A DNA stretch of 6,274 nucleotides from Paracoccaceae bacterium (GCA_023263735.1 JALQUQ010000163.1:1-6274); one strand, 5' to 3'; shown: positions 1-5,859, counted from the first letter of the stretch. Notes: generated from the sequence alone by a model not told the origin. Translations and numbers: made by a program.

Positions 1-660
1 TTCCTGCGGCGTGCCGAATTGTTCAACAACGCCGTGGTTCATCACCACGATCTTGTCGCCCATCTGCATGGCCTCAAGCTGATCATGGGTGACGTAAACG
101 GTCGTGGCCTTCATACGGTCATGCAGGGCACGCAATTCTTCGGACATGTGTTCGCGGAATTCTGCGTCCAGCGCCCCAAGGGGTTCATCCATCATGAATG
201 CCTTGGGGCGCCGGACAATCGCCCGGCCCAGGGCGACGCGCTGACGGTCGCCGCCGGAAAGGCCAGAGACCGGTTTGTCGAGAATATCGGTGATATCAAG
301 AATCCGGGCCACTTCGGCCACCCGTGCCCGCACTTGATCGCGCGGCACGCCCTGGCTGACCAGCGGATAACTGATGTTCTTGCGCACGTTCATATGCGGG
401 TAAAGCGCGAACATCTGGAAGACCATCGCGATGTCGCGCTGGCTTGCGGGTTTCTGGCTGACATCTTCCCCATCAATCAGGATCTCGCCCGACGTGGGCA
501 GTTCCAGTCCGGCGATCATGCGCAGCGTTGTGGTCTTGCCGCAGCCGGACGGGCCAAGCAGCATGAAAAACTCGCCATCTCCAATGGTAAAGCTCGATTC
601 CTTGACCGCCGTGAAGGCGCCGAATTCCTTGCGCAGGTTGCGGATCACGATCTCAGCCAT
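1..660 (-). CDS. CUT1-type sugar/polyol ABC transporter ATP-binding protein (C-terminus cut by window edge)
   Basis: This is the nucleotide-binding subunit of the importer; it hydrolyses ATP on the cytoplasmic face and couples to the EAA loops of the two permeases. 220 residues are visible, starting MAEIVIRNLRKEFGAF. Motifs in order: Walker A GPSGCGKT (36-43), Q-loop Gln82, signature LSGGD (134-138, Asp where Gln is usual), Walker B FMMDE (155-159), D-loop around LGALDAE, and H-loop His192 in VTHDQLEAM. The frame is open to the left edge, so about 120-150 residues, normally the regulatory TOBE-like domain of the MalK/UgpC family, lie outside. The start overlaps the end of the VOC gene by 8 bases, so translation is probably coupled. 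The LGALDAEFREHM and MQMGDKIVVMNHG segments resemble the alphaproteobacterial glycerol/polyol ATPases (GlpS/GlpT style), which often come in pairs. Function is confident; substrate is not known. Confidence 0.95.
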   Translation of the reverse strand, partial: MAEIVIRNLRKEFGAFTAVKESSFTIGDGEFFMLLGPSGCGKTTTLRMIAGLELPTSGEILIDGEDVSQKPASQRDIAMVFQMFALYPHMNVRKNISYPLVSQGVPRDQVRARVAEVARILDITDILDKPVSGLSGGDRQRVALGRAIVRRPKAFMMDEPLGALDAEFREHMSEELRALHDRMKATTVYVTHDQLEAMQMGDKIVVMNHGVVEQFGTPQE

Positions 661-1021
661 GGGCGGTCTCCTGTCCGGCGCGGATCAGGTTGCCGTTCAA
701 ATCCACCAGCGCCAACTCACGCATGCCCCAGGGTTTGTTCGCCGCGCGCTCCAGTCTGGGAATGCCGCGGTCCGGCAGAGAAAGCGCTGCCCATTCGCGA
801 TCCAGCACGTCGATATCGCTGGGTCGAAGATAGGCGCCGTGGTGATTGTCTTCTGGCGCAAGGGAGGGGAGATGAAAGAAATGAACCTCTGCCCCTTCAC
901 GCTTCTGCAAAAGATAACCGTTGTCCTTGTAGACAGTGACGAAACCCAGTCCCGCCCAAAAGTCTTCGGTGGCGCCGAGGTCGCGGGCGGGCAGGATGGG
1001 GGAAAGCTTTTCAAGTTCCAT
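653..1021 (-). CDS. VOC-superfamily (bleomycin-resistance-like) protein inside the transporter operon
   Basis: A 122-residue single-domain protein of the vicinal oxygen chelate fold. The start MELEKLSPILPARDLGATEDFW matches the first beta strand and helix typical of bleomycin-resistance-type proteins. EVHFFHL (45-51), the AYLRPSDIDVLDREW segment (63-77) and the KPWGMRELALVDLNGNLIRAGQ segment (96-117) are hallmarks of the family's second half. Such proteins act as dimers that bind hydrophobic or glycopeptide ligands, and some relatives are metal-dependent enzymes. His47 and Glu102 are possible ligands, but no His or Glu stands at the usual N-terminal metal position (Pro8 region), so binding rather than catalysis is my inference. 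The gene starts 4 bases after the small membrane protein gene and ends 8 bases inside the ATPase gene. Its ribosome site is weak, pointing to coupled translation. True role here unknown. Confidence 0.88.
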   Translation of the reverse strand: MELEKLSPILPARDLGATEDFWAGLGFVTVYKDNGYLLQKREGAEVHFFHLPSLAPEDNHHGAYLRPSDIDVLDREWAALSLPDRGIPRLERAANKPWGMRELALVDLNGNLIRAGQETAHG

Positions 1022-1025
1022 GGGA

Positions 1026-1214
1026 TCAGTCCGGAAAATGGCTGGTGACGATGAACATCACGGTGCCAACAAGTGTGACAAGAAAGGACCAGGTATAGGC
1101 CCAGAGGAAAAAGGGCTGCATCAGCATGACTACCCCCAAGGCGATCAGGGCGGTGGCAAGCGCCTCCCATGAACCGCGCCGAAACCGTGCCAGTCCGGTC
1201 AAAAAGCTGCTCAT
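1026..1214 (-). CDS. Small two-helix membrane protein of the transporter operon
   Basis: A 62-residue protein with an Arg-rich N-terminus (R10, R12, R13) followed by two hydrophobic segments, about residues 17-36 (EALATALIALGVVMLMQPFF) and 40-57, and a short polar tail ending SHFPD. The positive-inside rule places both ends in the cytoplasm. The start is supported by a GGGGG-containing purine run about 6-11 bases upstream (AAGGGGGCCAGAG then ATG), and the stop lies only 4 bases before the VOC gene. I do not recognise a named family with certainty. In position it recalls GlpU, the small membrane protein of rhizobial glycerol ABC operons, but it is shorter and not obviously homologous. It may be an accessory or assembly subunit of the permease; that is inference from position alone. 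Confidence 0.8.
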   Translation of the reverse strand: MSSFLTGLARFRRGSWEALATALIALGVVMLMQPFFLWAYTWSFLVTLVGTVMFIVTSHFPD

Positions 1215-1226
1215 CTCTGGCCCCCT

Positions 1227-1273
1227 TCATCTGTTCTTAAATATCCCCGCCGGAGGCATCCCTGGCCGATGCC
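1227..1273 (-). repeat. Intergenic hairpin plus Rhodobacterales-like CCTCCGGCGGGGATATTT motif
   Basis: The 106-bp gap between permease 2 and the small membrane gene contains, on the minus strand, an exact inverted repeat GGCATC-N7-GATGCC (1273-1255), directly followed by CCTCCGGCGGGGATATTTAA and then a purine-rich AGAACAGATGAAGGGGG stretch. From memory, very similar CCTCCGGCGGGGATATTT sequences recur between genes in Rhodobacterales genomes; I cannot verify copy number here because only one copy is in this window. No T-run follows the hairpin, so it is not a classical intrinsic terminator. It could be an RNA processing or stabilising element, or a dispersed repeat that landed inside the operon. 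Confidence 0.45.
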
Positions 1274-1320
1274 GGGCGCGCACGTTTCGTCTGGGGGGCT
1301 GTCGCTTATAAGGATCAAGG

Positions 1321-2262
1321 TCATTTGCGCACGGCTCCGAAGGTGATCCCGCGCAGCAGGTGTTTGCGCAGAAGGATGGTGAAGATCATGACCGGCAGCA
1401 GGAAGATCGTGGCACCGGCGGCCACAGCGGGCCAATCCTGTCCTCCCACGCCGATAATCGTCGGAATGAACGGGGGCGCGGTTTGGGCAGTGCCAGAGGT
1501 CAGCAGCACAGCAAAGGCATATTCGTTCCAGGCAAAGATCAGGCAGAAGATGGCGGTAGATGCGATGCCGGTTGCCGCCTGAGGCAGCACGACTTTTCGG
1601 AAGGCCTGAAAGCGGGTGTAGCCGTCGATCAGCGCCGCCTCTTCATATTCGCGCGGAATTTCGTCGATAAAGCCTTTCAAAAGCCACACGGCGAGCGAGA
1701 TGTTCACGGCCGTATAAAGCAGGATCATGCCCAGATGCGTGTCCGACAGGCCGAGTTCGCGATACATCAGGAAAATCGGGATGGCGACGGCAATGGGCGG
1801 CATCATCCGGGTCGACAGGATGAAGAACAGAAGGTCGTCTTTCAGCGGCACCTTGAAGCGGCTGAACGCATAGGCCGCCAGGGTTCCAAGGAAAATGGAC
1901 AGGAAGGTGGAGCCAAAGCCGATGATGACCGAGTTCATGAACCTTTCGCCAAAGCGCGACGGCCCTGCGATCACCATGCCCTGATCGCGCACGATCTGGT
2001 CATACCAGGTCTCGGCGGGGGGCAGGGCGGCGAACGCCTCTTGGCTGACACGGGTGCGGGTGGTGAAGAGGTTCACATAGCCTTCTAGGCTGGGCTCGAA
2101 GACGACCTTTGGCGGATAGCTGATGCTGTCAGGCCCCGATTTGAAGCCGGTTGAGATGATCCAAGCCAAGGGGATCAGCGTGATCACCATGTAAAGCGTA
2201 ACCAGCACGGCGGCGACAAGCTTTGAGCGCCCAGTGGGTTCGGTGACGGAATAGGCGCTCAT
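1321..2262 (-). CDS. Carbohydrate ABC transporter permease 2 (MalG-type)
   Basis: A 313-residue inner-membrane channel subunit of a CUT1 importer. TM1 spans about residues 14-38 (VAAVLVTLYMVITLIPLAWI). The first periplasmic loop is long (about 39-108) and includes a segment FTTRTRVSQEAFAALPPAE that is bigger than in compact MalG proteins. Four or five further hydrophobic segments follow. The EAA loop contacting the ATPase is seen at EEAALIDGYTRFQAFRKVVLP (207-227) with the conserved Gly214, and the protein ends with the characteristic RGITFGAVRK tail. The start at 2262 was chosen because it gives the ATGA overlap with the permease 1 stop; a longer frame reaching 2364 would overlap permease 1 by over 100 bases and adds a non-family N-terminus. 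The sequence style matches a common alphaproteobacterial sugar/polyol permease family. Confidence 0.95.
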   Translation of the reverse strand: MSAYSVTEPTGRSKLVAAVLVTLYMVITLIPLAWIISTGFKSGPDSISYPPKVVFEPSLEGYVNLFTTRTRVSQEAFAALPPAETWYDQIVRDQGMVIAGPSRFGERFMNSVIIGFGSTFLSIFLGTLAAYAFSRFKVPLKDDLLFFILSTRMMPPIAVAIPIFLMYRELGLSDTHLGMILLYTAVNISLAVWLLKGFIDEIPREYEEAALIDGYTRFQAFRKVVLPQAATGIASTAIFCLIFAWNEYAFAVLLTSGTAQTAPPFIPTIIGVGGQDWPAVAAGATIFLLPVMIFTILLRKHLLRGITFGAVRK

Positions 2263-3206
2263 CTTTCTTTTACCTTGTTCAGGGCTTTGACGTAGATCGA
2301 GGCAAGGCCAAAGACGGTGACGAAGAGGATGATCGCATAGGCTGAGGAATAGCCGGTGCGCCACTTTTCAAAGGCTTCACGCTTTAGATCGATGCTGGCG
2401 AGCAGCGTCTCGTTGCCCGGGCCACCGCCTGTAAGCAGGACGACCATGTCGAACATCTTGAAATTCTCGATGCCCCGGAACAGCACGGCCAGCATCAGGA
2501 AGGGCAGGACCATGGGCACGGTGATTGTCCAAAACTGGCGCCATTTGCTTGCGCGGTCGATCTCGGCCGCCTCATAGATGTAATCGGGGATAGAGCGCAG
2601 GCCGGCCAGGCAGATCAGCATCACAAAGGGTGTCCACATCCATGTGTCGACAATGATGATTGACCATTTCGCAAGCCCGCCGGGGCCAAGCATCGAAAAG
2701 CTGGAGGCGGGGATGCCGGTGAAAAGCTCGACCACATAGTTGATCAGGCCGATTTGCGGCTGATAGAGAAAGGTCCAGAAATTGCCCACGACTGCGGGTG
2801 ACAGCATCATCGGCAGCACGATCAACGTGGTCAGCAGGTCATTGCCCTTGAACTTGCGGTTGATCAGCCAAGCCAGAGAAAAGCCGATCACCACCTGAAG
2901 CACGATGGTCCAGATCAGAAAATGGGCGGTCGTTTGCATGTTCGCCCAGATGCCGTCGTCGGTCAGGATGCGGATGTAATTGCGCAGTCCGACGAATTCG
3001 ACCTCGCGGTTCGGGCGGTTGGCCGCATAATTGGTGAAGGACAGGCGCACCGTCCAGATCAGCGGAAAGATATTGATCGCCAGCAGCAGGAAGATCGTCG
3101 GGGCGACAAAGATCCATGCGATGGCACGATCTGACAGGCCGCGCACCTTTTTCGCCATGTCAGGCGGGGTTGCGCGCGCCAATCTGTCGATGGGCGTGTT
3201 GGTCAT
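2259..3206 (-). CDS. Carbohydrate ABC transporter permease 1 (MalF-type)
   Basis: A 315-residue inner-membrane subunit. A charged cytoplasmic N-terminus of about 27 residues precedes TM1 (about 28-50, AIAWIFVAPTIFLLLAINIF). Further hydrophobic segments lie at about 96-115, 124-147, 182-203, 233-247 and 288-307, giving the usual six-helix BPD_transp_1 layout. The EAA loop is EAAEIDRASKWRQFWTITVP (212-231); Arg218 stands where the consensus has Gly, a variant I believe is seen in related alphaproteobacterial permeases. LLTGGGPGNETLLAS near the C-terminus is typical of MalF/UgpA-type proteins. The gene follows the binding-protein gene after a hairpin-bearing 63-bp gap and overlaps permease 2 by 4 bases, so the two permeases are made together. 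The start at 3206 has only a modest upstream CGGGA; an internal Met17 is an alternative. Confidence 0.95.
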   Translation of the reverse strand: MTNTPIDRLARATPPDMAKKVRGLSDRAIAWIFVAPTIFLLLAINIFPLIWTVRLSFTNYAANRPNREVEFVGLRNYIRILTDDGIWANMQTTAHFLIWTIVLQVVIGFSLAWLINRKFKGNDLLTTLIVLPMMLSPAVVGNFWTFLYQPQIGLINYVVELFTGIPASSFSMLGPGGLAKWSIIIVDTWMWTPFVMLICLAGLRSIPDYIYEAAEIDRASKWRQFWTITVPMVLPFLMLAVLFRGIENFKMFDMVVLLTGGGPGNETLLASIDLKREAFEKWRTGYSSAYAIILFVTVFGLASIYVKALNKVKER

Positions 3207-3221
3207 TGAATTGATCCCGAG

Positions 3222-3257
3222 AAAAAGAGTGGCGCCGAGGCAAAGGTCCCCGGCGCC
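3222..3257 (-). terminator. Hairpin with T-run between binding protein and permease genes (probable attenuator)
   Basis: On the minus strand, GGCGCCGGGG (3257-3248) pairs with CCTCGGCGCC (3240-3231) over 10 base pairs, with one G-U wobble, around a 7-base loop ACCTTTG. After ACTC comes TTTTT (3226-3222). This is the form of an intrinsic terminator, set 13 bases after the binding-protein stop and before the permease start. In binding-protein-dependent operons such structures commonly cause partial termination or protect the upstream mRNA from 3' decay, so that binding protein is made in excess over the membrane subunits. Since the permeases have no obvious promoter of their own, partial read-through is more likely than full termination. 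Confidence 0.75.
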
Positions 3258-3269
3258 AAGGGGAGATCG

Positions 3270-4586
3270 TCAGAGTTTGCCTTCGTCTTCGAAGACCTCG
3301 GTCCAATCGGCGATCAGGCCGTCAAGTGCTTCCTGTGCGGTGCCCTTGTCGGCGACGATGTAGTTGTGCAGCCGTTCCTGCATCGCCAGCAGGAGCTGGG
3401 CGTAGGCCGGTTCCTGCCAGAAGTCCTGCACGCCACCCATGGCATCCAGGAAGTCGCCCGCGAAGGGGGCCGAGTCCTTGAAGCCAGGGTCGTTCAGCAC
3501 TGCATTGTGGCAAGAATAACCGCCCATAGACCACCATTTGGCCTGAACATCGGGCTGCGCAAACCATTTGATATAGGCAAGCGCGCCATCCATGTTGTCG
3601 GTGTTGGCGACAACACTGATGCCTTGGCCGCCAAGGGTCGAGGCCGCCACGTTCTGGGCCGGGTTCACGAAGAAATCGATCTTGTCGCCACCGGTGTTCG
3701 GGTCGGCATAAAGGCCGGGGAAGAACGCGAACCAGTTCATCGCCATGGCGACCTGACCCGATTTGAACGCGTCCAGCGACTGTTCCATATAGGCGTTGTC
3801 ATAGCCGGGAGGTGTCGCCGTCTTGTAAAGCTCTTTGTAGAACTCCAGAGCTTCCACCGCTTCGGGCGAATTCACCGCGCCTTCCATATCGTATTTGCCG
3901 GGCGTGTTTTCGTATTTGAATCCCCAGGCGTAAAGGGCGCCGGTCGCGCCCATGGTGATGCCTTCAGACCCACGCTCGGTAAAGATGGATGCGCCGTAAA
4001 CGGTCTTTCCATCAATCTCGCGTCCTTGGAAGAACTGTGCGATTTCAAGCAGTTCCTTCTGGGTCTTCGGCTCCGCCAGATCGCGGCCGTACTTTTCCTT
4101 GAAAGCCGCCTGAATTTCTGGGCGGGCGAACCAGTCCTTGCGGTAGAACCAGCCATTCGCATCGCCCATGGCGGGCAGGGCGAAATAGTTGGGCGTGCCC
4201 TTCGGCCAGGTGGAATAGGCATAGACGGTCGCCGGGGCGAAGTCGTCCATGCTGATGCCTTCCTGGTCGAAGAAATCGTTCAGCCGCAGGTACCAGTTGT
4301 TTTCCGCGGCGCCGCCGATCCACTGACTGTCGCCAATCAGAAGGTCGCAAAGTTGGCCGCCGGAATTCAGTTCGTTCAGCATGCGGTCTGCAAAATTTGG
4401 CCACGGCACGAATTCGAAATTCATCTTGGTGCCGGTCTGCGCCTCGAAATCCTTCGAAAGCTCAACAAGGGCGTTTGCAGGGTCCCAAGCTGCCCAGCAT
4501 AGGGTCAATTCATTGGCTTGCGCATGTGCCGCACCAGAAGAGAGCAGCGCCGCAACGGCCGAGGCCGCAAGAAGTCTAGCCTTCAT
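3270..4586 (-). CDS. Periplasmic carbohydrate/polyol-binding protein of the ABC transporter
   Basis: A 438-residue extracellular solute-binding protein (SBP family 1 style) that captures substrate in the periplasm and delivers it to the permeases. A Sec signal peptide is clear: MKAR, a hydrophobic core, then AHA-QA with likely cleavage after Ala22; no lipobox Cys, so it is probably soluble. The mature protein starts with the first beta strand (ELTLCWAAWDP), a LSKDFEAQTGTKMNFEFVPW segment typical of the family, DLLIGDSQWIG (82-91), and a C-terminal helical lobe. Trp, Tyr and Phe residues are plentiful, as expected for a sugar-stacking site. Three Cys occur (30, 80, 359); C30-C80 could form a disulfide. 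A good ribosome site GGGAGG lies about 8 bases before the ATG. It is the first gene of the operon, after the LacI gene. The exact ligand is not deducible. Confidence 0.95.
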   Translation of the reverse strand: MKARLLAASAVAALLSSGAAHAQANELTLCWAAWDPANALVELSKDFEAQTGTKMNFEFVPWPNFADRMLNELNSGGQLCDLLIGDSQWIGGAAENNWYLRLNDFFDQEGISMDDFAPATVYAYSTWPKGTPNYFALPAMGDANGWFYRKDWFARPEIQAAFKEKYGRDLAEPKTQKELLEIAQFFQGREIDGKTVYGASIFTERGSEGITMGATGALYAWGFKYENTPGKYDMEGAVNSPEAVEALEFYKELYKTATPPGYDNAYMEQSLDAFKSGQVAMAMNWFAFFPGLYADPNTGGDKIDFFVNPAQNVAASTLGGQGISVVANTDNMDGALAYIKWFAQPDVQAKWWSMGGYSCHNAVLNDPGFKDSAPFAGDFLDAMGGVQDFWQEPAYAQLLLAMQERLHNYIVADKGTAQEALDGLIADWTEVFEDEGKL

Positions 4587-4620
4587 TATTCATCCTCCCA
4601 TGGATCAAGTGAACCGCCGT

Positions 4621-4642
4621 GCCCGGTCAAAAAGTGCCGGGC
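4621..4642 (-). promoter_or_regulatory. Leader hairpin upstream of the binding-protein gene
   Basis: An exact 6-bp GC-only inverted repeat, GCCCGG-N10-CCGGGC, lies 34 bases before the binding-protein start on the minus strand, with loop CACTTTTTGA. It is far enough upstream to leave the ribosome site GGGAGG free. It may stabilise the 5' end of the operon mRNA or be a regulator site; no riboswitch consensus is recognised. Confidence 0.4.
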
Positions 4643-4696
4643 CTTCTGTCGCTGGTAAGACCGTAACAACGTGTTCTTCTGCCTGTCCAGCATTTA

Positions 4697-4712
4697 TGAG
4701 GTGCGTACCTCA
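4697..4712 (-). promoter_or_regulatory. Candidate LacI-family operator in front of the transporter operon
   Basis: TGAGGTACGCACCTCA on the minus strand is a 16-bp near-perfect palindrome: six-base arms TGAGGT/ACCTCA around ACGC, with the central CG step typical of LacI-family operators and only one mismatched pair. Ten bases of it (TGAGGTGCGT on the plus strand) recur in front of the repressor gene at 5844-5853. It lies 110 bases upstream of the binding-protein start, in the gap between the repressor gene and the operon. An A/T-rich CATAAA (4698-4693) overlaps its downstream end and may be a -10 element, but no convincing -35 box stands 17 bases before it. Binding by the adjacent LacI protein is inferred from sequence and position. 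Confidence 0.6.
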
Positions 4713-4731
4713 AAAATTGACATCAAAGCCT

Positions 4732-4749
4732 GCTCAAAGGGCTTTGAGC
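4732..4749 (-). promoter_or_regulatory. 18-bp palindrome just after the repressor gene
   Basis: GCTCAAAGCCCTTTGAGC on the minus strand has perfect 8-bp arms around a CC centre, beginning 18 bases after the repressor stop codon. As RNA it would form a 7-bp stem with a four-base loop; a short T-run (TTTTT) follows only 14 bases later, so as a terminator it would be weak. As DNA it could be a second regulator site, since it lies 19 bases upstream of the operator candidate. I cannot decide between the two. Confidence 0.4.
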
Positions 4750-4767
4750 GCTGGCGGGAGCAGAAAA

Positions 4768-5808
4768 TCAGTCGAAGGAAGGGGGGAGATTCTCGCGAAT
4801 CACGATCTCGATCCGCAGCGTTTCCTGCGATTCGTCGATCGGTTGGCGGTCTGCCCGCGCCCGCAAAACGCGCAGGGCCGAGCGCGCAAGATGGCCGAGG
4901 TTCTGGGTGATGACCGCATCCATATGGCCCAGTTCCAGCGCCTTGCGGGTATGCGCCGTCAGTTCGTGGCCAATCACGATGACGCGGCCAAGCATGCCAA
5001 ATTCCGATAGCGCCGTGGCCAAAGCCCGATGGCCAGAACCAAGGATATAGATGCCTGCGATGTCGGGTGTATGCGACAGGACTTCGGCCAGAACTTGTCG
5101 AAGGGTTCCGGGTGACCCGTGTGTTTCTAGGGTTTGCAGGGCCGAGATATGCGGAAACGACCGCAGCATGACCTCGTCAAATCCGCGCCGCCGTTCAATA
5201 CTGTCGCGCAATTGCATGGAGTTGGCGATGACCATGACCTTGGCTTTTTGATTGCCGATAAACCGGCCCATCAGCACGCCCGCAGTGCGCCCCGCCGCCT
5301 GTGCATCAATGCCAACGTAATGATCTCGTTCACTATTTGGCAAATCCGATGCCAGTGTCACCACCGCAATCCCCTTGGCGCGAACGGCGCGGATAGCGTC
5401 ACGGGTGATGGGGGTTTCGGGCGCCATCAAACCAATTCCGGCCAGATCCGTATCGGCCAATTCGCGCATCAATGTCGACAGCGCGTGCATGTCTTCGGCT
5501 GGAAAGCGGTGCAATTCGACTTCAACCCTTGTGCTGGCCGCAACGGTCGAGGCATCGCGCAGCGCATCGGCAAGGGTCTGGACGAATTGGCTTTCTGTGT
5601 CGGGCAGAAGAATGGCCATACGGTAATCGCGACCGCGCGCCAGATTTGCCGCAGCCTGATCGCGCACATAACCCAGTTTCTGGATGGCGTCATTGACCGC
5701 CGTGATCGTCTTGGCGCGCACGCCCGGGCGCGCGTTCAGAACGCGGTCGACCGTAGCCAAGCTAACGCCTGCCTCTCGTGCGATGTCGTTGACCGTCGGT
5801 CTGGGCAT
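4768..5808 (-). CDS. LacI-family transcriptional repressor of the transporter operon
   Basis: A 346-residue regulator. The N-terminal helix-turn-helix is TVNDIAREAGVSLATVDRVLN (5-25), followed by the third helix region and the hinge AAANLARGR (52-60). From about residue 62 (YRMAILLPDTES) the protein is a periplasmic-binding-protein-like effector domain of the ribose-binding type, with GIGLMAPETPI, DHYVGIDAQAAGRTAGVLMGRF and GIYILGSGHRALATAL segments. The start at 5808 is chosen because AGAGGAGA lies directly upstream and the HTH begins at once; an in-frame Met at 5856 would add 16 unrelated residues and place the promoter inside the gene. It lies immediately upstream of the importer operon in the same direction, so it most likely represses that operon until a sugar, polyol or metabolite binds. 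A copy of the operator half-site over its own promoter suggests autoregulation. The inducer is unknown. Confidence 0.93.
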   Translation of the reverse strand: MPRPTVNDIAREAGVSLATVDRVLNARPGVRAKTITAVNDAIQKLGYVRDQAAANLARGRDYRMAILLPDTESQFVQTLADALRDASTVAASTRVEVELHRFPAEDMHALSTLMRELADTDLAGIGLMAPETPITRDAIRAVRAKGIAVVTLASDLPNSERDHYVGIDAQAAGRTAGVLMGRFIGNQKAKVMVIANSMQLRDSIERRRGFDEVMLRSFPHISALQTLETHGSPGTLRQVLAEVLSHTPDIAGIYILGSGHRALATALSEFGMLGRVIVIGHELTAHTRKALELGHMDAVITQNLGHLARSALRVLRARADRQPIDESQETLRIEIVIRENLPPSFD

Positions 5809-5827
5809 GACTTCTCCTCTTGGCCCT

Positions 5828-5856
5828 AATATCCGGCGCGAACTGAGGTGCGTCAA
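5828..5856 (-). promoter_or_regulatory. Probable sigma-70-type promoter of the repressor gene
   Basis: On the minus strand TTGACG (5856-5851, five of six matches to the -35 consensus) is separated by 17 bases from GATATT (5833-5828, four of six matches to the -10 consensus). The start codon lies 19 bases beyond the -10 box, so the leader would be very short, with AGAGGAGA as ribosome site. The promoter sits in the 61-bp gap after the response-regulator stop, so the repressor can be expressed independently of that gene. Confidence 0.6.
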
Positions 5857-5859
5857 TCA
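5844..5859 (-). promoter_or_regulatory. Candidate autoregulatory LacI operator
   Basis: TGATTGACGCACCTCA on the minus strand shares the contiguous ten bases ACGCACCTCA, and 13 of 16 positions overall, with the operator candidate at 4697-4712. The other half-site is degenerate (TGATTG instead of TGAGGT). It completely covers the proposed -35 box TTGACG of the repressor gene, so repressor bound here would exclude RNA polymerase. The weaker second half would fit milder self-repression than at the transporter operon. Confidence 0.55.

Noticed and set aside
19..939. 306-residue open frame on the plus strand
   Set aside because: It is antisense to the ATPase and VOC genes, whose complete motif sets prove the minus strand coding. 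The His/Arg-rich product matches no recognisable family; it reflects GC-rich codon bias.
697..1230. 177-residue minus-strand frame overlapping the small membrane and VOC genes
   Set aside because: It is the frame-shifted reading of two genes whose own frames give clear membrane helices and VOC motifs.
1360..2088. 242-residue open frame on the plus strand
   Set aside because: Antisense shadow of permease 2; composition rich in His, Gln, Arg and Gly with no family resemblance.
2263..2364. Longer start for permease 2
   Set aside because: It would overlap permease 1 by over 100 bases, and the added residues are out-of-frame permease 1 sequence. The ATGA-overlapping start at 2262 is natural.
3366..4502. 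378-residue open frame on the plus strand
   Set aside because: It lies opposite the binding-protein gene, which has a signal peptide and family features. No ribosome site or domain is recognisable in the plus-strand frame.
4661..4689. Possible transporter promoter TGGACA-N17-TTACGG on the minus strand
   Set aside because: The -35-like box is good, but the -10 box matches TATAAT at only one position. I left the transporter promoter unassigned.
4717..4722. TTGACA on the plus strand
   Set aside because: A perfect -35 box, but no -10 box 16-18 bases downstream and no plus-strand gene for it to serve.
5134..5829. 231-residue open frame on the plus strand
   Set aside because: Antisense shadow of the LacI-family gene, without domain features.
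5809..5856. Longer start for the LacI-family protein
   Set aside because: A strong AGAGGAGA ribosome site precedes the Met at 5808, the HTH starts there as usual, and the promoter would lie within the longer frame.
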